Source: Chaetoceros tenuissimus
Lineage: Eukaryota; Bacillariophyta; Thalassiosirophyceae; Chaetocerotales; Chaetocerotaceae
Assembly: GCA_021927905.1 (NCBI GenBank)
Contig: BLLK01000038.1
Span: forward strand, 496,001-560,000
DNA length: 64,000 nucleotides
Direction of reading: 5' to 3'
A program made the translations under genes and the position numbers. Positions within the stretch are counted from its first letter, which is position 1. The number at the start of each line of letters is the position of its first letter. A model generated the notes under the pieces. The model saw only the letters and a list, made by a program, of their open reading frames with translations. It had not been told where the DNA came from and did no database searches. Shown here piece after piece: positions 42,094-54,500 of the stretch.

Positions 42094-43821
42094 ATGTCTA
42101 CTCTCTTCAAGAAAAGGAAAAAGTCAGCAAAGGTTGAAACCGATGTTTCCACGAATGCTGCTCTCAAAGATGCTTCAGAATTGAAAAGTGTCTTGAAAAC
42201 AGTGAAAGAAGTTCCTACCAACATTTCTACATTTGACGATCTTAAGCTCACAGCACCATTGTTGCAAACATGTAAATCGCTTGGTTACAAACAACCTACT
42301 CCAGTACAAAAATGTGTGATTCCCTTTTTAATAGAAAACACTTCTTCGCACATCCTCGCACTATCATCTACAGGTAGTGGCAAAACTGCAGCGTTTGTGT
42401 TACCAATACTGCATCACCTATCCTATGATCCGTATGGAATATATGCAGTAATACTCACACCTACAAGAGAATTGGCGAAGCAAATACATGAACAAGTCTT
42501 GGCTCTTGGGGCTAATTTACGAGTAAGGTCCAGTCTTATCATTGGCGGAATGAATATGACAACTCAAGCTTGTGAATTATCAAACAAACCACATATAGTA
42601 GTGGCAACTCCAGGGAGATTAGGATCATTACTAAGGGGTCCAAATCCCCCAGTCCTGAGAAATATCAAATATGTAGTTTTAGATGAGGCTGATCGTTTAC
42701 TGAATGCTAATAGTGGTTTCCAGGGAGATGTAGCAGAAGTTTTATTACATGGTACTACAAGGCGTACAGAAGGCGATACCCGTGAAAGAAGACACAATTG
42801 TCAAACACTATTATTTAGTGCAACATTGACTAGAAGTCTTGAAAGTTTGCAAGAAATGGCAGGAGCGGGATTAGGAAGTTTACCTTTGAAGAAATTTGTA
42901 ATGAACGGTCCTAGTAATAATGATGATTCTTCCTCCAGCAAGAAAAGGAAGAAGGAAAATAATGACGATGATGACTTGGGAAGTGATGCTTCAGATGACG
43001 AAGACAGTGAAGAAGAACTTACTCAAGCTTCCATCCCAAACATTCCTCCTGGTTTGAAACAAGAATACATTTTCATGCCTTCACATGTTCGTGATGCATA
43101 TCTAGTGACTGCTGTTCGAAATCTAATGGCAAATGGTGGTCGCAAAGGTGGTAAAGGAGTAGAAGAAGATGGTAGTGGTTGGAATGATATTTCCAATGGC
43201 TTTTCTGATGATGACGAAGAAGAAGAGAGGAAAAAGGCAAAGAGTGCCATTATTTTTGTTTCAACGTGTGAACGAACAGCGATCATTTCTGGAATTTTGG
43301 ATAGATTAGGAGTTAGTAATGTCGCACTTCACTCTTTACTTACACAAAACCGTCGTTTGGCATCTTTAGCAAAGTTCAAGTCTCAACAAGTTCGTGTTTT
43401 GGTGGCGACAGATGTTGCTTCTCGTGGACTTGACATTCCCGAAGTAGATTTAGTTTTAAATTGCGAGTTACCCCGTCGAGCAGTGGATTACATTCATAGA
43501 GTAGGAAGAACAGCACGTGCTGGAAGAAGAGGACGCGCAGTAAGTCTGGTATGCGAAAGAGATGTCGCACTTGTTCATGCTTGCGAGAAAATGAGTGGTC
43601 GAGAAATGGAAAAATGTAAAGAAGTTACTGATGAGTTGGCTGTTAAACTTCTTGGACCAGTTACAAAAGCAGCGCGATTGACCAAAATGAAACTTGCTGA
43701 TATCGGTTTCGACGACCTTGTCAAGAAGATGAAGGAAAGAAAGATTAGAGATAAGAAGGACCGTCAAAGAGCTGAAAAGGCAGCTAAGAAGGTGTTGAAA
43801 AAGACAAAAACTTCAAAGTAA
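42094..43821 (+). CDS. DBP8: DEAD-box RNA helicase, Dbp8/DDX49 type
   Basis: A 575-residue single-exon protein. Motifs in order: F and Q motif (FDDLKL, YKQPTPVQ), I SSTGSGKT, Ia PTREL, Ib TPGR, II DEAD, III SAT, then the second RecA domain with IIFVSTCE, ALHSLLTQ, VLVATDVASRGLD and HRVGRTARAG. The sequences SYDPYGIYAVILTPTRELA and LVATDVASRGLDIPEVDLV match the Dbp8/DDX49 branch, which acts in 18S rRNA maturation with Esf2 in the nucleolus. An acidic/basic insert of about 45 residues (KKRKKENNDDDD) and a second acidic insert separate the two RecA lobes, making it longer than yeast Dbp8 (431). The C-terminus is Lys-rich. Its 3' end is 35 nt from that of the proteasome gene. Confidence 0.92.
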   Translation: MSTLFKKRKKSAKVETDVSTNAALKDASELKSVLKTVKEVPTNISTFDDLKLTAPLLQTCKSLGYKQPTPVQKCVIPFLIENTSSHILALSSTGSGKTAAFVLPILHHLSYDPYGIYAVILTPTRELAKQIHEQVLALGANLRVRSSLIIGGMNMTTQACELSNKPHIVVATPGRLGSLLRGPNPPVLRNIKYVVLDEADRLLNANSGFQGDVAEVLLHGTTRRTEGDTRERRHNCQTLLFSATLTRSLESLQEMAGAGLGSLPLKKFVMNGPSNNDDSSSSKKRKKENNDDDDLGSDASDDEDSEEELTQASIPNIPPGLKQEYIFMPSHVRDAYLVTAVRNLMANGGRKGGKGVEEDGSGWNDISNGFSDDDEEEERKKAKSAIIFVSTCERTAIISGILDRLGVSNVALHSLLTQNRRLASLAKFKSQQVRVLVATDVASRGLDIPEVDLVLNCELPRRAVDYIHRVGRTARAGRRGRAVSLVCERDVALVHACEKMSGREMEKCKEVTDELAVKLLGPVTKAARLTKMKLADIGFDDLVKKMKERKIRDKKDRQRAEKAAKKVLKKTKTSK

Positions 43822-43856
43822 ATTAGCAGTTGTTTAGAATAATACCAAAATTTGTG

Positions 43857-44735
43857 TTATGTTGATGAAGATATCCTCCTCACAGGCATTGCAAACTTTG
43901 ATAGGTTGGATGATTCTGTTTTCTCCTTGGGGCTTTCTGGCTTGGGTGGAATTTTCAGTAATTCCTTCTTTCCATCTTTTGTAATGACGAATATACGAAC
44001 AACTCCACCAGAACTGCCATCCCGCTGGATGGCTAAGCCAATGGATTCAACTACAAATGCAACCGCCTCTTCTTCTGTCATATCTTTACAACTAAACTCT
44101 TTTCCAAGTTGCGCTTTTCTTTTGATCACATTATCAATGTGCCCTAATATATAACCTGATCCAGAGCCATTACATGCAAAATCATCTTGTTCCATCATTG
44201 TCCCTCCAAGATCAATAGAATATATGATGCCACCTTTGTCCTGATCATAACCTGCACAAATGAGACTTGCCTGCAGTTCATTATTCAGTAAAATATTCTT
44301 GATTAGAGTTGCCACATTTGAAATTGAACTAGACGCCCGGTCCAATATTTGACGCTTCATAAGTTGGAATCGGACAGTATCTGCTAGATTTTGAGTATCA
44401 GCAGCACTCCCTGATCTACAAATACAGCATGTCGTTGATTGGACAGCTTCTTGATTCTGATTTAAATTGTTACCAATGTGCTCCTTGTCCAAAAGTGAAC
44501 TTGAGGCTTGCAAAATTGACATTGATTGAGGCAACTCTTGATTTTCCAAAACAAAAGAAATCTTTGTTGCAAACCGGTTGCTAACATATCCCGATACGCT
44601 TGTTCTAGAATCTGCACCGACTACTACTCCGTCACGAAACTTGACACAAAATATTGTGGTTCCCATTTTCACCTCTTGTCCCGAGATCTGGGTAGTCAAG
44701 GCTGCCAAGACAAGAAAAATGGAGAGGATTTTCAT
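43857..44735 (-). CDS. Proteasome beta1 (PSMB6)-like subunit with hydrophobic leader and internal insertion
   Basis: A 292-residue single-exon protein. The mature beta1 fold begins at GTTIFCVKF, so Thr26 would be catalytic Thr1 after propeptide cleavage; Asp42 (GADSRT) and Lys58 (RFATK) match Asp17 and Lys33. RSGSAADTQN and RDGSSGGVVR are diagnostic of beta1, the caspase-like subunit. Two oddities stand out. First, residues 1-19 (MKILSIFLVLAALTTQISG) read as an ER signal peptide rather than a hydrophilic propeptide. Second, about 37 extra residues, rich in Ser/Gln/Asn, lie between Lys58 and RSGSAADTQ. No splice signals would remove that insert. The C-terminus is extended by a Pro/Lys/Ser tail. 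It may be the only beta1 or a specialised paralogue; the window cannot tell. Confidence 0.85.
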   Translation of the reverse strand: MKILSIFLVLAALTTQISGQEVKMGTTIFCVKFRDGVVVGADSRTSVSGYVSNRFATKISFVLENQELPQSMSILQASSSLLDKEHIGNNLNQNQEAVQSTTCCICRSGSAADTQNLADTVRFQLMKRQILDRASSSISNVATLIKNILLNNELQASLICAGYDQDKGGIIYSIDLGGTMMEQDDFACNGSGSGYILGHIDNVIKRKAQLGKEFSCKDMTEEEAVAFVVESIGLAIQRDGSSGGVVRIFVITKDGKKELLKIPPKPESPKEKTESSNLSKFAMPVRRISSST

Positions 44736-45047
44736 CTTGCTGACTGTATTCTCTTGAAACAGATTTGTTTGAATAGTAGTTTATGTTGTTGCGTGAAAAT
44801 AGGTGTTGATGATGGAGGAGCAAAAGATAGAGGTAAGCTAGGTTCATCATTGTCAAACGATAATATAACGTTAATTTTGCCTTTCACAAAAAAGGAGAAG
44901 AAAAGAAAAGGTGAGCATAGGCTTCTCATTTTTCCATCAAAAGAACAATCACAATTGAAGTAATATAAATAGAGTAGCGTTATATTTCTTCCTTATTCGA
45001 AATACCTAGATAAGAAAGAAAGATAAAAGCGAAGTATCTTCTTGAGT
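44736..45047. other. Intergenic, divergent promoter region
   Basis: 312 nt between the beta1-like gene and the small membrane-protein gene. A-rich near 44890-44940. No other feature was recognised. Confidence 0.5.
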
Positions 45048-45356
45048 ATGTTGGCTTCTCAAATCTTATGCGTTACAGTTGGTGGTCTCTTGATGGGATG
45101 GACACAAGCTCAACTAACATCTACCTTGAAATTAAAGGGGCCGATCCTAGTTTTCATATATTTGTTGGGTATTGTAACCTCTTCACTACTAGCAGTCTCT
45201 TGGATAGTCAAATTTGAGAATGCTTTGCATCGCCATGAATTTAATTCTCCTCAGCATATGATGGGGTTGGTTGCTGAGACCTTAACTTTTGGGTTCATAT
45301 TTTCTGGATGTTTTTCTCTTACCCTGGTTTATAAGGTCAAGATACGAATAGAGTGA
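45048..45356 (+). CDS. Small three-helix membrane protein, unknown function
   Basis: A 102-residue frame from the ATG at 45048 (the open frame starts six bases earlier at a TTG). Three hydrophobic segments (about 5-20, 32-52 and 71-92) are joined by short loops, with a charged middle (KFENALHRHEFNSPQHMM). It ends in a basic tail, KVKIRIE. The pattern looks like a genuine small integral membrane protein, and spacing from the neighbours fits a separate gene. I recognise no family. Not certain to be expressed. Confidence 0.5.
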   Translation: MLASQILCVTVGGLLMGWTQAQLTSTLKLKGPILVFIYLLGIVTSSLLAVSWIVKFENALHRHEFNSPQHMMGLVAETLTFGFIFSGCFSLTLVYKVKIRIE

Positions 45357-45553
45357 TTGTGAATCTTTTAATAACTATATAGGACAAATAGTGGTGGAGA
45401 TTGATATTCGACTCTTCAATGCGCTTGACTTTTGTAATTCGCTGTGTAGGTCCAAAGAAGACATTTGTAATGTTGAAACATGGAAAAGAATTCATCACTC
45501 TTCATCAATATAACCAGGAATCAATAAAAACAAAACTTAGATGTTGATTTAAT

Positions 45554-48500
45554 TTAATCTTGATTAGAGAAGGACTTGAGTGCATCTCTAAGTTTGGACA
45601 TGGCTTCAATCGCACTCTTCAAGGCGTAGTTTGGTACAAGATTTGTCGAAATACTTTCATTTGTTTTTGGACTGCGAGAGCTGGTTCTGAACCACATTTC
45701 AATAGCTTCCCTTTCATAAGTGTGTCCATCAGATGCAATGACTGGATCTTCCATTATTTCTCTTGTGATAGGACAAAGGAAAGAATCAATTCCTTCAAGA
45801 ACCTCAGATGTTTCATTTTGCAAAGTTTGTACCTTGTTTCGTTTTCTATTCATATCCTCTTTCAGAGCTAGGTTGGATGCCATCATTTGCTTCACATCAT
45901 CATTGAGAGATAGGTCGGCAGATTTGAGAAGATCTTCTACTGCAAAGAGCACTTCGTCTTTATTTACAGTAGTCATGTCATCCTTGCATCCATTCAATTC
46001 GTTTTCTAGCATTGAATCGTTTTCTTGAAGAGGTCTCAACACACCAGCGGCAACATTAATGTCTGGAATATCCACTGGAGTAGAAACATCGTCATCAGCT
46101 CTACTGCCTCTCTTGAATGAATAAACTTGAGATGACAAAAATACCTGTTCTATATTTTCACCAACGCAAACCTTCAGACGAGACATGGATGACGCATCCT
46201 GAGTTTCGCTGACGGTTCCATAGATGAGATTTGAAGATTCGTTGGACATTCTTACAGCAACAATTTCATTATTCTTGAACATCTTAAGAGGTTTGATCTC
46301 AATGAGATCTAAATCTGTTTCCACAAGAGGATATCCAGGTCGACCTCTAAACAATTCATCTTCATTTTCGCTATATATTCCCATCATGTCTCGGATTTCA
46401 GACACTTGAGACGCTTGTGATCCTAGCAGAGCAGACAGCCCGCCAACATGATGCCTTCCAATTTTGTACCGATCGCAAATAGCAGTCGCAACGGCTAGTT
46501 CGCAGCTTACTCCAACAGGTAGCTTTGCGACAAGGACACGGTTGTCAGTGATAAAACAGAACGGACCTTGGGATGATTGTTCGTTAGAAATATCAAAGAA
46601 GGGAATTCCATTTCCATCAATAATGAAAAATTTGGTCTTTATTTCCTGTACGCTGACTAATTGTAATGCCCTCAACGAATGTACAGAGTTTGCCGTTGAC
46701 TTTGGAAGAAGACTTTGGAGCACATCTTGGAAGTAGTTGCTTGACAGCATGTTTCGAACTCCTGCATATCGCATAGAGGACTCTTGTGTCTCAGCAAGAG
46801 GAAATTGTTCGTCAAGAACCTCCACTACCTTTTCACTCATGCGCTTAATACCCAAGTTATCACAAATTTCACTTGACATTTTGGCATGAGAAAGGTGAAT
46901 GTAATTCATATTAATTCGACCGCTTTTGATCAGCCACGGTTGATCGTTTTGCATCATTTTGGAGATGCTAACTAATCTGCCGCTTTGATTTGGAGCAAAT
47001 ATTTCCGAACTTGATTCACTTGATTGTTGCTTATACGTGGCTGCGAGAGTCACCACCTCGATCACAGAATTCAGTTCGTTTGCATTTAATCTAGTGGATC
47101 CCATTTCATTGTTCAACTCTGTCAAAGAAACAGCATAGTCGCTGGCTTTAGGAGTTTCCCGTACTCCAAGCTGTCTGAGGAGGACATCATAGGCACCAAA
47201 AGCTTTTGTCACAAAAGATTCGTAAGATATTTTGCATTGTTAATCAAAATAAACATTTATGCTCTGAAGTATGGCTTACCTCTAGGAACTTCATAAAAGA
47301 ATGGGGCCAGATCTTGACTTAATCTGAAAAATAGTCGATTTGCTTTGACAAACGAACTTCCAACAGGTACAATTGCTCTGTCTGAGAGAGCAGCTTTCAC
47401 TCTTGGACTTAGGTCAGAGAAGTTGTCTATTCCAGTATGTGAGATGACATGTAACTTGTGAACACCATGATGAAATTACAATAAAAATTTACCTTGCAGA
47501 AAAGAAAAGACCTCAGAAAAGACTGTCTCGACACTTGCATGTTTGTAAGTCCATCGATCCAGGGTACCTTCTACTTCGGTTAGAGCTCTAATCTGTCGCA
47601 ATACGGTACTAATTGCTGGTGGTGATATAATGCCCAAGCTAGAAAACATGACCTGGGGTGGCGTACACGCCTCAGGTATAACAGGTGTGACTTTAAACAC
47701 CAAGTACTTATCCTTAGGCGCAGCTGTATCAGCGAAGCGATACAAATCCATTTGCCCATTCAATTCTCCAGGAACACAACAGATTTCGCAAAGAGAGTTC
47801 GTAAAGTCTTGGTTATTGTCATAAAATTCACCAAAGTTCTCAGCGAAGTATTCAAAGAGAAGAATACCTTTTTCTACGGACTTTTCCTCTTCTACTATCC
47901 ATGCACATTTTAGAAATACGTCCCTATCGACCTTTGTTCCTAACCCAACCTGCTGAAGGACTTCTAGTGCCTTTGTTGAACCGAACTCTTCAGCAGGAAA
48001 CTGCGACTTGTCGTTATCAAAAATCTTTCCAAGAAGTGGATGTCTTGGATCTAGAAGCTGAGAAGGTTTTACAAAAACTATTTCTCCAATATCTCCTCTC
48101 TGTTTTCTTTTGACGAACTCAGTTTCTTTAAGCGTAGTAATGAGATCATCAGATAGACGGAGGACTTCCCATTTATCCAGAATGGACTAAAAATTGGAAT
48201 AAATTAGAAATTAAAATGTGGTTCTTGAAGAGTAATAACTCATTTAAAAATAGACAGACTTACTTTGATCACGGATTCTTTCTGACTTATTGGCATATTT
48301 GGGAACTCTCTGAGAACGAATTTCTGAAGAATTGTGGCTTCATTCAAAACCTGTACATTAAGATCTTCATATAGACTTTTAAACTGTGGTTTCTCCGCGA
48401 GTAGTTTAGTTTGTAGAGACAGAGGTAAGTAGGAAGTGATACTGTCCAAATCAACAGATGCATCTACAGTGAAGTTATCATCTCTCTCTTGTATTGAAAT

Positions 48501-51500
48501 ATGGTTCCCAGCAAACGTTTGGAAAATTGGTAAACTCTTCATCAAGGTAAGATCGGAAAGCATCAAAGAGATGCGGTTACCATCCTGTGAAGACAGTGAC
48601 TCTATTAAGGAATCAAAGTCATCAGAGTTTATTTTGTTCCACTCAAGACGGTTTTGCGAAGAAGACCAATAATTGATGCTTTGATTCAACGATGCCATGA
48701 TGGTTCTGGAAACACCGAGCTTATCTAGTGGTAATAGCTTTTTTATATCTTCGTCGCTAAAAAATGATGGGTCCAGGAGTGGAGCACGAAGAGATGTCAA
48801 TATTCTAAGCAAATTCTTTTGATCGATACTGTTAGGATCATAGGACAAAGACTGTGGTTGAATAATATTCATGCCTTCTTCCGACAAAAGATCAGGTTCT
48901 GCTTGAATTTCAATGTCCCCACTCGAGTCTATTTGAATGTTGCTTGTTTCTTGTAACTCTTGCTCGGCGTCATTTTCAACACTATCCGAACCGGCAGTCC
49001 TAAAGCTACCATCATCATTTGTGACTTCCATATCAGCGCCTAGATCAACTTGTCCAACGACATCACTGCATTCTTCTGCAACAAAAGCTCCCATTTCCCA
49101 AAAAGCAGAGTCGGTATCGTCCGGCATCGCGTGTTGGTTTGCATTGGATACATTGTCTTCATTGTTTTCTGATTTCTCGACTAACTCTTCTGACATGTTT
49201 TTATAATCGTTTTGCAATGCACGTTTCAAAGGCACATCAAAAGTTGCAGGACAAATGTCGATGATGAAACGCGCATTTCCGCAGCTTGCAAGTTCTCCTG
49301 TCCTTGTTGGAATCAAGGGCCACCTTCGAAATAGCTGCACTTGGTCATTAGATGAGATCGAAACCTCATTCCAAAATTGATACAACCAAATTTTACTTGG
49401 CCCTTCATCTTCGGACCACTGTACAAACTCTTTATTTTCCCAGCTGCTTGGTAACATTTTATTTATATGCTGTGAAAGAATCTGCGGGCCAAATTTTTCC
49501 AAGTGTAAGAGTTGAATGAAACCTGCTTGATCTAGAAAAGGTGCAAGGATTTTTAAGGTATCTGTGGAAACGAATTTATTTTTCAAACATGGCATCATAG
49601 CTTGTTGTTGCGCAGTTGCTATAATGATTTGGTCCCCAATTTTACCCAGACTTCCGTCGGCCATAGGAACTATCTGAAGATTCTGTAGTTCTTGTCGCTT
49701 TGAAAGTGCAAGGTTTGTGTCGAAAACACCATTCACAATAAAGTCAGCTAAACAATACTGTAATACTGCAAGGCATTCTTTGCGTCTCCGGCTTAAATCG
49801 AAAGTATGTCGGTTGCCTTTAAGTAAACGTCTAGCCATCTGTGGACTGAATGTCTTAACTTGCAAATCAAATTTAGTCAGATTCTCAACAACTAGTCTTG
49901 GTACAGTGAACATCGACATGTGTTGTAAGAAAAAGCTAGCCGCCTCGTTTAATTGATGTGTCGGACTTGTAAAGCAGCCATCGTGGATTGATTTAAACCC
50001 GTCATTCTGTGTCAAATACAAGTTAGCTGAGTCATCAGCAAGGGATTGATATAAATCAGCTGCACAAAAATCTTTGAATGAATCCTTGATTCTGTCGTGA
50101 TAAGGCCAAAATTTGTAGAGAAGTTTTGGATTCTTTGTGAAAGATACCTCTAAAGGATGACGTATCGCGTTGAGTAAAAATGGAAGCTCCTGTATGGCAG
50201 AGGAAATTGCTTGACGATTCCAAACATACAATGCTAATGATCTTGCAGTTGTATTGTTGTATTTGTCCTTCAGAATTATGTTTCGTATACCCGGGAAGGC
50301 TCCTTTGTAATCCTCGTCATCAATTGGCTTCAAAAGAACACTTCCCGCAAATTCATGTAAAAACAATGGGGCGTTAATTATGAAGGGCAAGCCTGTACGA
50401 ATACCAGTGTCAAAACCAACGAAAAGAGTTTCCTCTGGTGTAGCATAAATAGATGCTTCTGAAGTTGGACATCCACCTCGGTGAAGATGTACTGCGAGCG
50501 AGACTGTCGGGACTAAATTTAAAGGACCTAATGAGTCAGTATTTGCCATTTCCCTAAGACGCTTTGGTCCTAATACAGATTGGATTGCATACGAATCAAC
50601 AATATCTTCGGATGCACTTCGAATGCGAGTGCTTATTTGTACAATAATAAAACCCCTTTTTGGACTCCAACTTGATTTGAATAATTTGTTCAATTTATTC
50701 TTTTCTTTCCGCCAGGACTTCGTGTCCATCTGAACATCAAAATGTTCACGGCGTGTTAAAGGCGAGCTGCTAATTCTTGAACTCAAAATGCGCTCGCACT
50801 TTTCTTCTGATGAATTCCAAGTGTCAAGGCTAATGCTTTGAAGATTGTATGAGAAGAGGACAGATCTTGGTAAGGTTTCTTCCAAAGATGAAATCAAATT
50901 TTCAATATTTGATTTACCAAAGACCGAGTTTGCGATTGTCCTCGTTGGGCCATCAGCAGTTCTAAGAGGCAAACGAATAATTGTGCCTCTAAAATAAGGA
51001 CCAGAGGGCGAGTGTTCTCCGTTGACAAGTGACTCCTCCAAGCCTACATTGAGTGACAAAAAAGGGTCAAATTGATCGGGAAATTGTTGGCAGAAAGCAT
51101 GACTGAGACCATAGTTTCGTGCATTGGCTCTCTCTGTCTTTTTCTTTTCATCAACCACGCTATTTGGTTCTTCGTTATTGTTGGTCTTGGTTTTATCTTC
51201 AATTAGATATTGCCCAGATGGATCAAAAATAAGAAATGAACTTCCAGTCACAACTTGTAAACAATCAGTCATTGAAAAGGTTCCACAAAAGCCTCTTCCA
51301 TAACGAGGAAATCCACTTCCTCCACCTCCACCTTTACCAGATGTTGTACTGGAATAGTACTTTGCAGGAGATGTCAGTCGGATGACTTCATCAACTTCTA
51401 AAGAAATATCATGGAAACAGATGATAACTGCTGGTCCTTGAGCTTGGGCCAAGCAAGGATGCACCAGTGACATAGTTTGGTGATTTCGGTTGTCTACGGA

Positions 51501-54500
51501 AATACTAACTTGCTTGACTCCTTTCATTTCACCTACTTCAATCACATCAAGAATTGTCCTGTAGTATTCCTGAATGGATTCTTTTCTCTTTTCCAACAGT
51601 TGTTGAAGAGCTTCAAGTTTTGGACATGGAATCTTCACCATACCATTCTGCTTGCTACTTAAAACATCTCGAAGACTTTTAGCACCTAATATCAGTGCGG
51701 CTTCATTTCCAACATCGGGATGAACAAAAACATGTCGAGTTTTCTTTACTATTGCTGACAACCATGGCGCATCATCAAAAGTCATCTCATTTGCCCTGTA
51801 CATCTTTGAATCCCGTGAAGGTAAGTAGATTTTTGAGAAATCTAGAACGTCCAATTCTTCTCTTGGCACCCGACTTAAATTTCTAGCAACAAATATCGCA
51901 AGATCAGTCTGTTTGGAATCTAATGTGCCACCGTTCAGCTGAGACGATAGTGAAAATAGTAATTCTACATAGTCGGATCCACTGAACGAGTCTCTTACTC
52001 CGCAGGTGTGCAATAAAGGTTCGAAACAAGTCATGTTCTCGGGAACGTTATACAAAAAAGGCTTAGCATTCTCTGGTGCTTCAAAAGCGACCTGAGATGT
52101 CTTCACAAATCTATCACCTACCCATATCCAAGGACTATTTTCAAGAATTGATAATAAATTCTGAATTTCACTGTCCTCTTTTTTCAAATCTTCATCACTG
52201 CAGAGACTATTCAGAATCTCGTACATTTGAGATGAAACCTAATGTGATGGTAAAGTCAAATGAGACAAGTACAGAAATATAGTTACAAAAGTACAAGAAG
52301 ACGCACCTTCGAAATTTGCTGTCGTAGTACCACAGATTGAGAATGAGACTGTGACAATTGACCAAGCGCAACCAACTGTTTAGCGACAATGTGTACATGA
52401 GGAACAGTATCCCAGTGAAATTTTTCAAGTAATGCTTCTGACTTGATATTGAGAGAAAGGATATCCATAGAAGCACTACACATCCATTCATCAGTTTTTG
52501 GTCTTGTAAGCTCAGGAGATGAAATACCAATATGAGAAAGCTGATGAATCCTTCTTGGGGGTTCAAGATGAGAAACTGAATTCTCCATTGGCTTTTCTAC
52601 CGGAAGCCACATAATCTCGTACAATTCTTTGAAAATATCGGAAGGCGCGATTGCATTCGAATCGGATGAATCATCATATGGGTCAACATTGAATTCTGCA
52701 ACAACATTATCATCATCTAGAAAGTTTAGAAGGGCTGTTGCACGTTGTCGGAGATTTGATATATCTTCCTCGTTCACAGTATCTTCAATGGACAGATTCT
52801 TTGCCTGCAATTCAATCTGGCGAGCACTTTCTATGATTCCATGAACACTGAGCCTCGTGTTCATGCCTAATAGTCGTAAACTTTGTAATATAGCACCTGT
52901 CCTTAGCTCTTGGGCTGGAAGCATGGAATCATCAACAAGATAAGTTAATGCAGTCTCTGCCGGGTCATATAGATCTTTTGGACTGACCAAGTTGCCTCTA
53001 GCATTCATCACAAAGTTAATACTAGAAAGTGAACGGACAAAATTTTCACCATCCTTTTCTTCAGATAATCGAAGAGTATCTTGAAGCATTTTCACAACCA
53101 AAGCAATCCTTGTATCTTGTTCTAATCCGATATTCGCTACAACTCTTGGAGCATATGATGAATAGTAACTTTGAGCAGACATAACAGGAATCCCGATTTT
53201 ATGCATGAATTCTTTGTCTTTGGACGATTCGATGCGTACGAAACTTTCATCAAGGTGATTATTGTCAGCACATGAAGGCGGTATAAGAGCATCTTCCTTC
53301 AAATTAGAAAGAATTACATTTCCACGACTGAATACTGGAAATATAGGCATCATTTTTAACATTTCAAGTTCGTCTTGACTCAAATCATTTTCAATAGCAT
53401 CACACATAAACTCTCGCAATAGTTTCTTCTGAGAATCATCCACATATTTGAATCTTGCTTTCATTCTATCGACGATGTTGGTGTTTGATAGATCACCAGG
53501 GAACGAGTTTACAAAAGCTTTGAGAATCCCTCTCACTGTAGATGGTTTCACAAATTCTTTCAGAATCTTGAAAACAGAGCTCTTATGTTTTCCTTTGAAA
53601 ACTGAGCAGTCCAAGGTTCTGATTCCAATAGAACGAAGAATAATCCCTATTTCAATTTTCATTGCTTCACTTGCTTTTGGTGAGTCTTCGACATTTACTA
53701 CAGACATATCTTTGAAGAGAATTTGCAGAGTTCGGTCTTCATCACCTACTGTGGAAGGTACTATTTGTACGCTGTTCAAAAAAAGATGCATATCATTTAC
53801 ACCAATGCATTGGTCAGATCCAATATAATCCCAAAGCCTTGTCAACCATTCAAAATTATTCGGGGTAGAAGAATTGTCCTCTTTATTCGGCTGCCAATGA
53901 ATTTCTGGTAGACCTTTCCATTCCTCAGGGTATGCATACGAAATCAAGCGCACAAAGTTGCTAGAATCAATGGATTGCAAATTTGTTCCTTCCTGAAAAC
54001 TTTTATTCATGAGATATACATTCAATCTAGAATCATCTGTGCATGTATCAACGATATATCTCGAACCTTCTTCCATCAGATATTTCTCTTCCTTATTCAC
54101 AACGAAAAACTTATCACCGTTTGGATCAGTGATTGTTCCAAGCTTGCCATTTGCAAGTGGTAACAGAGGCAATCCATAAACTTGTTTCCAACGCTTCTCT
54201 TCAAAGATGTCGTCCAAACAATATCGGAGAAGAAAAACAGCATTATCTCTCGAACTTAGAGATGGGTGGTGGACTTCCTTCTTGAACCAATCTCTGACAA
54301 AAACAGAATTAGCTTCATTCACAACGCAAGCCTCTGCCTTCATGCATTCGACGATACTTTTTGGAACCGTCACCATGTTCAGATTTTCTTGAAGCAAAAT
54401 ATCCAAGAGCATTTTATTTTTCAAAGACATCCTTTGGACCTTTATTTCATCATCTTCACATTCTTCCTCCTGTAGAAACACAGAAGACTTCATAGAAACC

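Noticed and set aside
43910-45060. Explaining the beta1 insertion as a retained intron
   Set aside because: No GT-AG pair of suitable size and phase brackets the extra residues, and the frame is open throughout.
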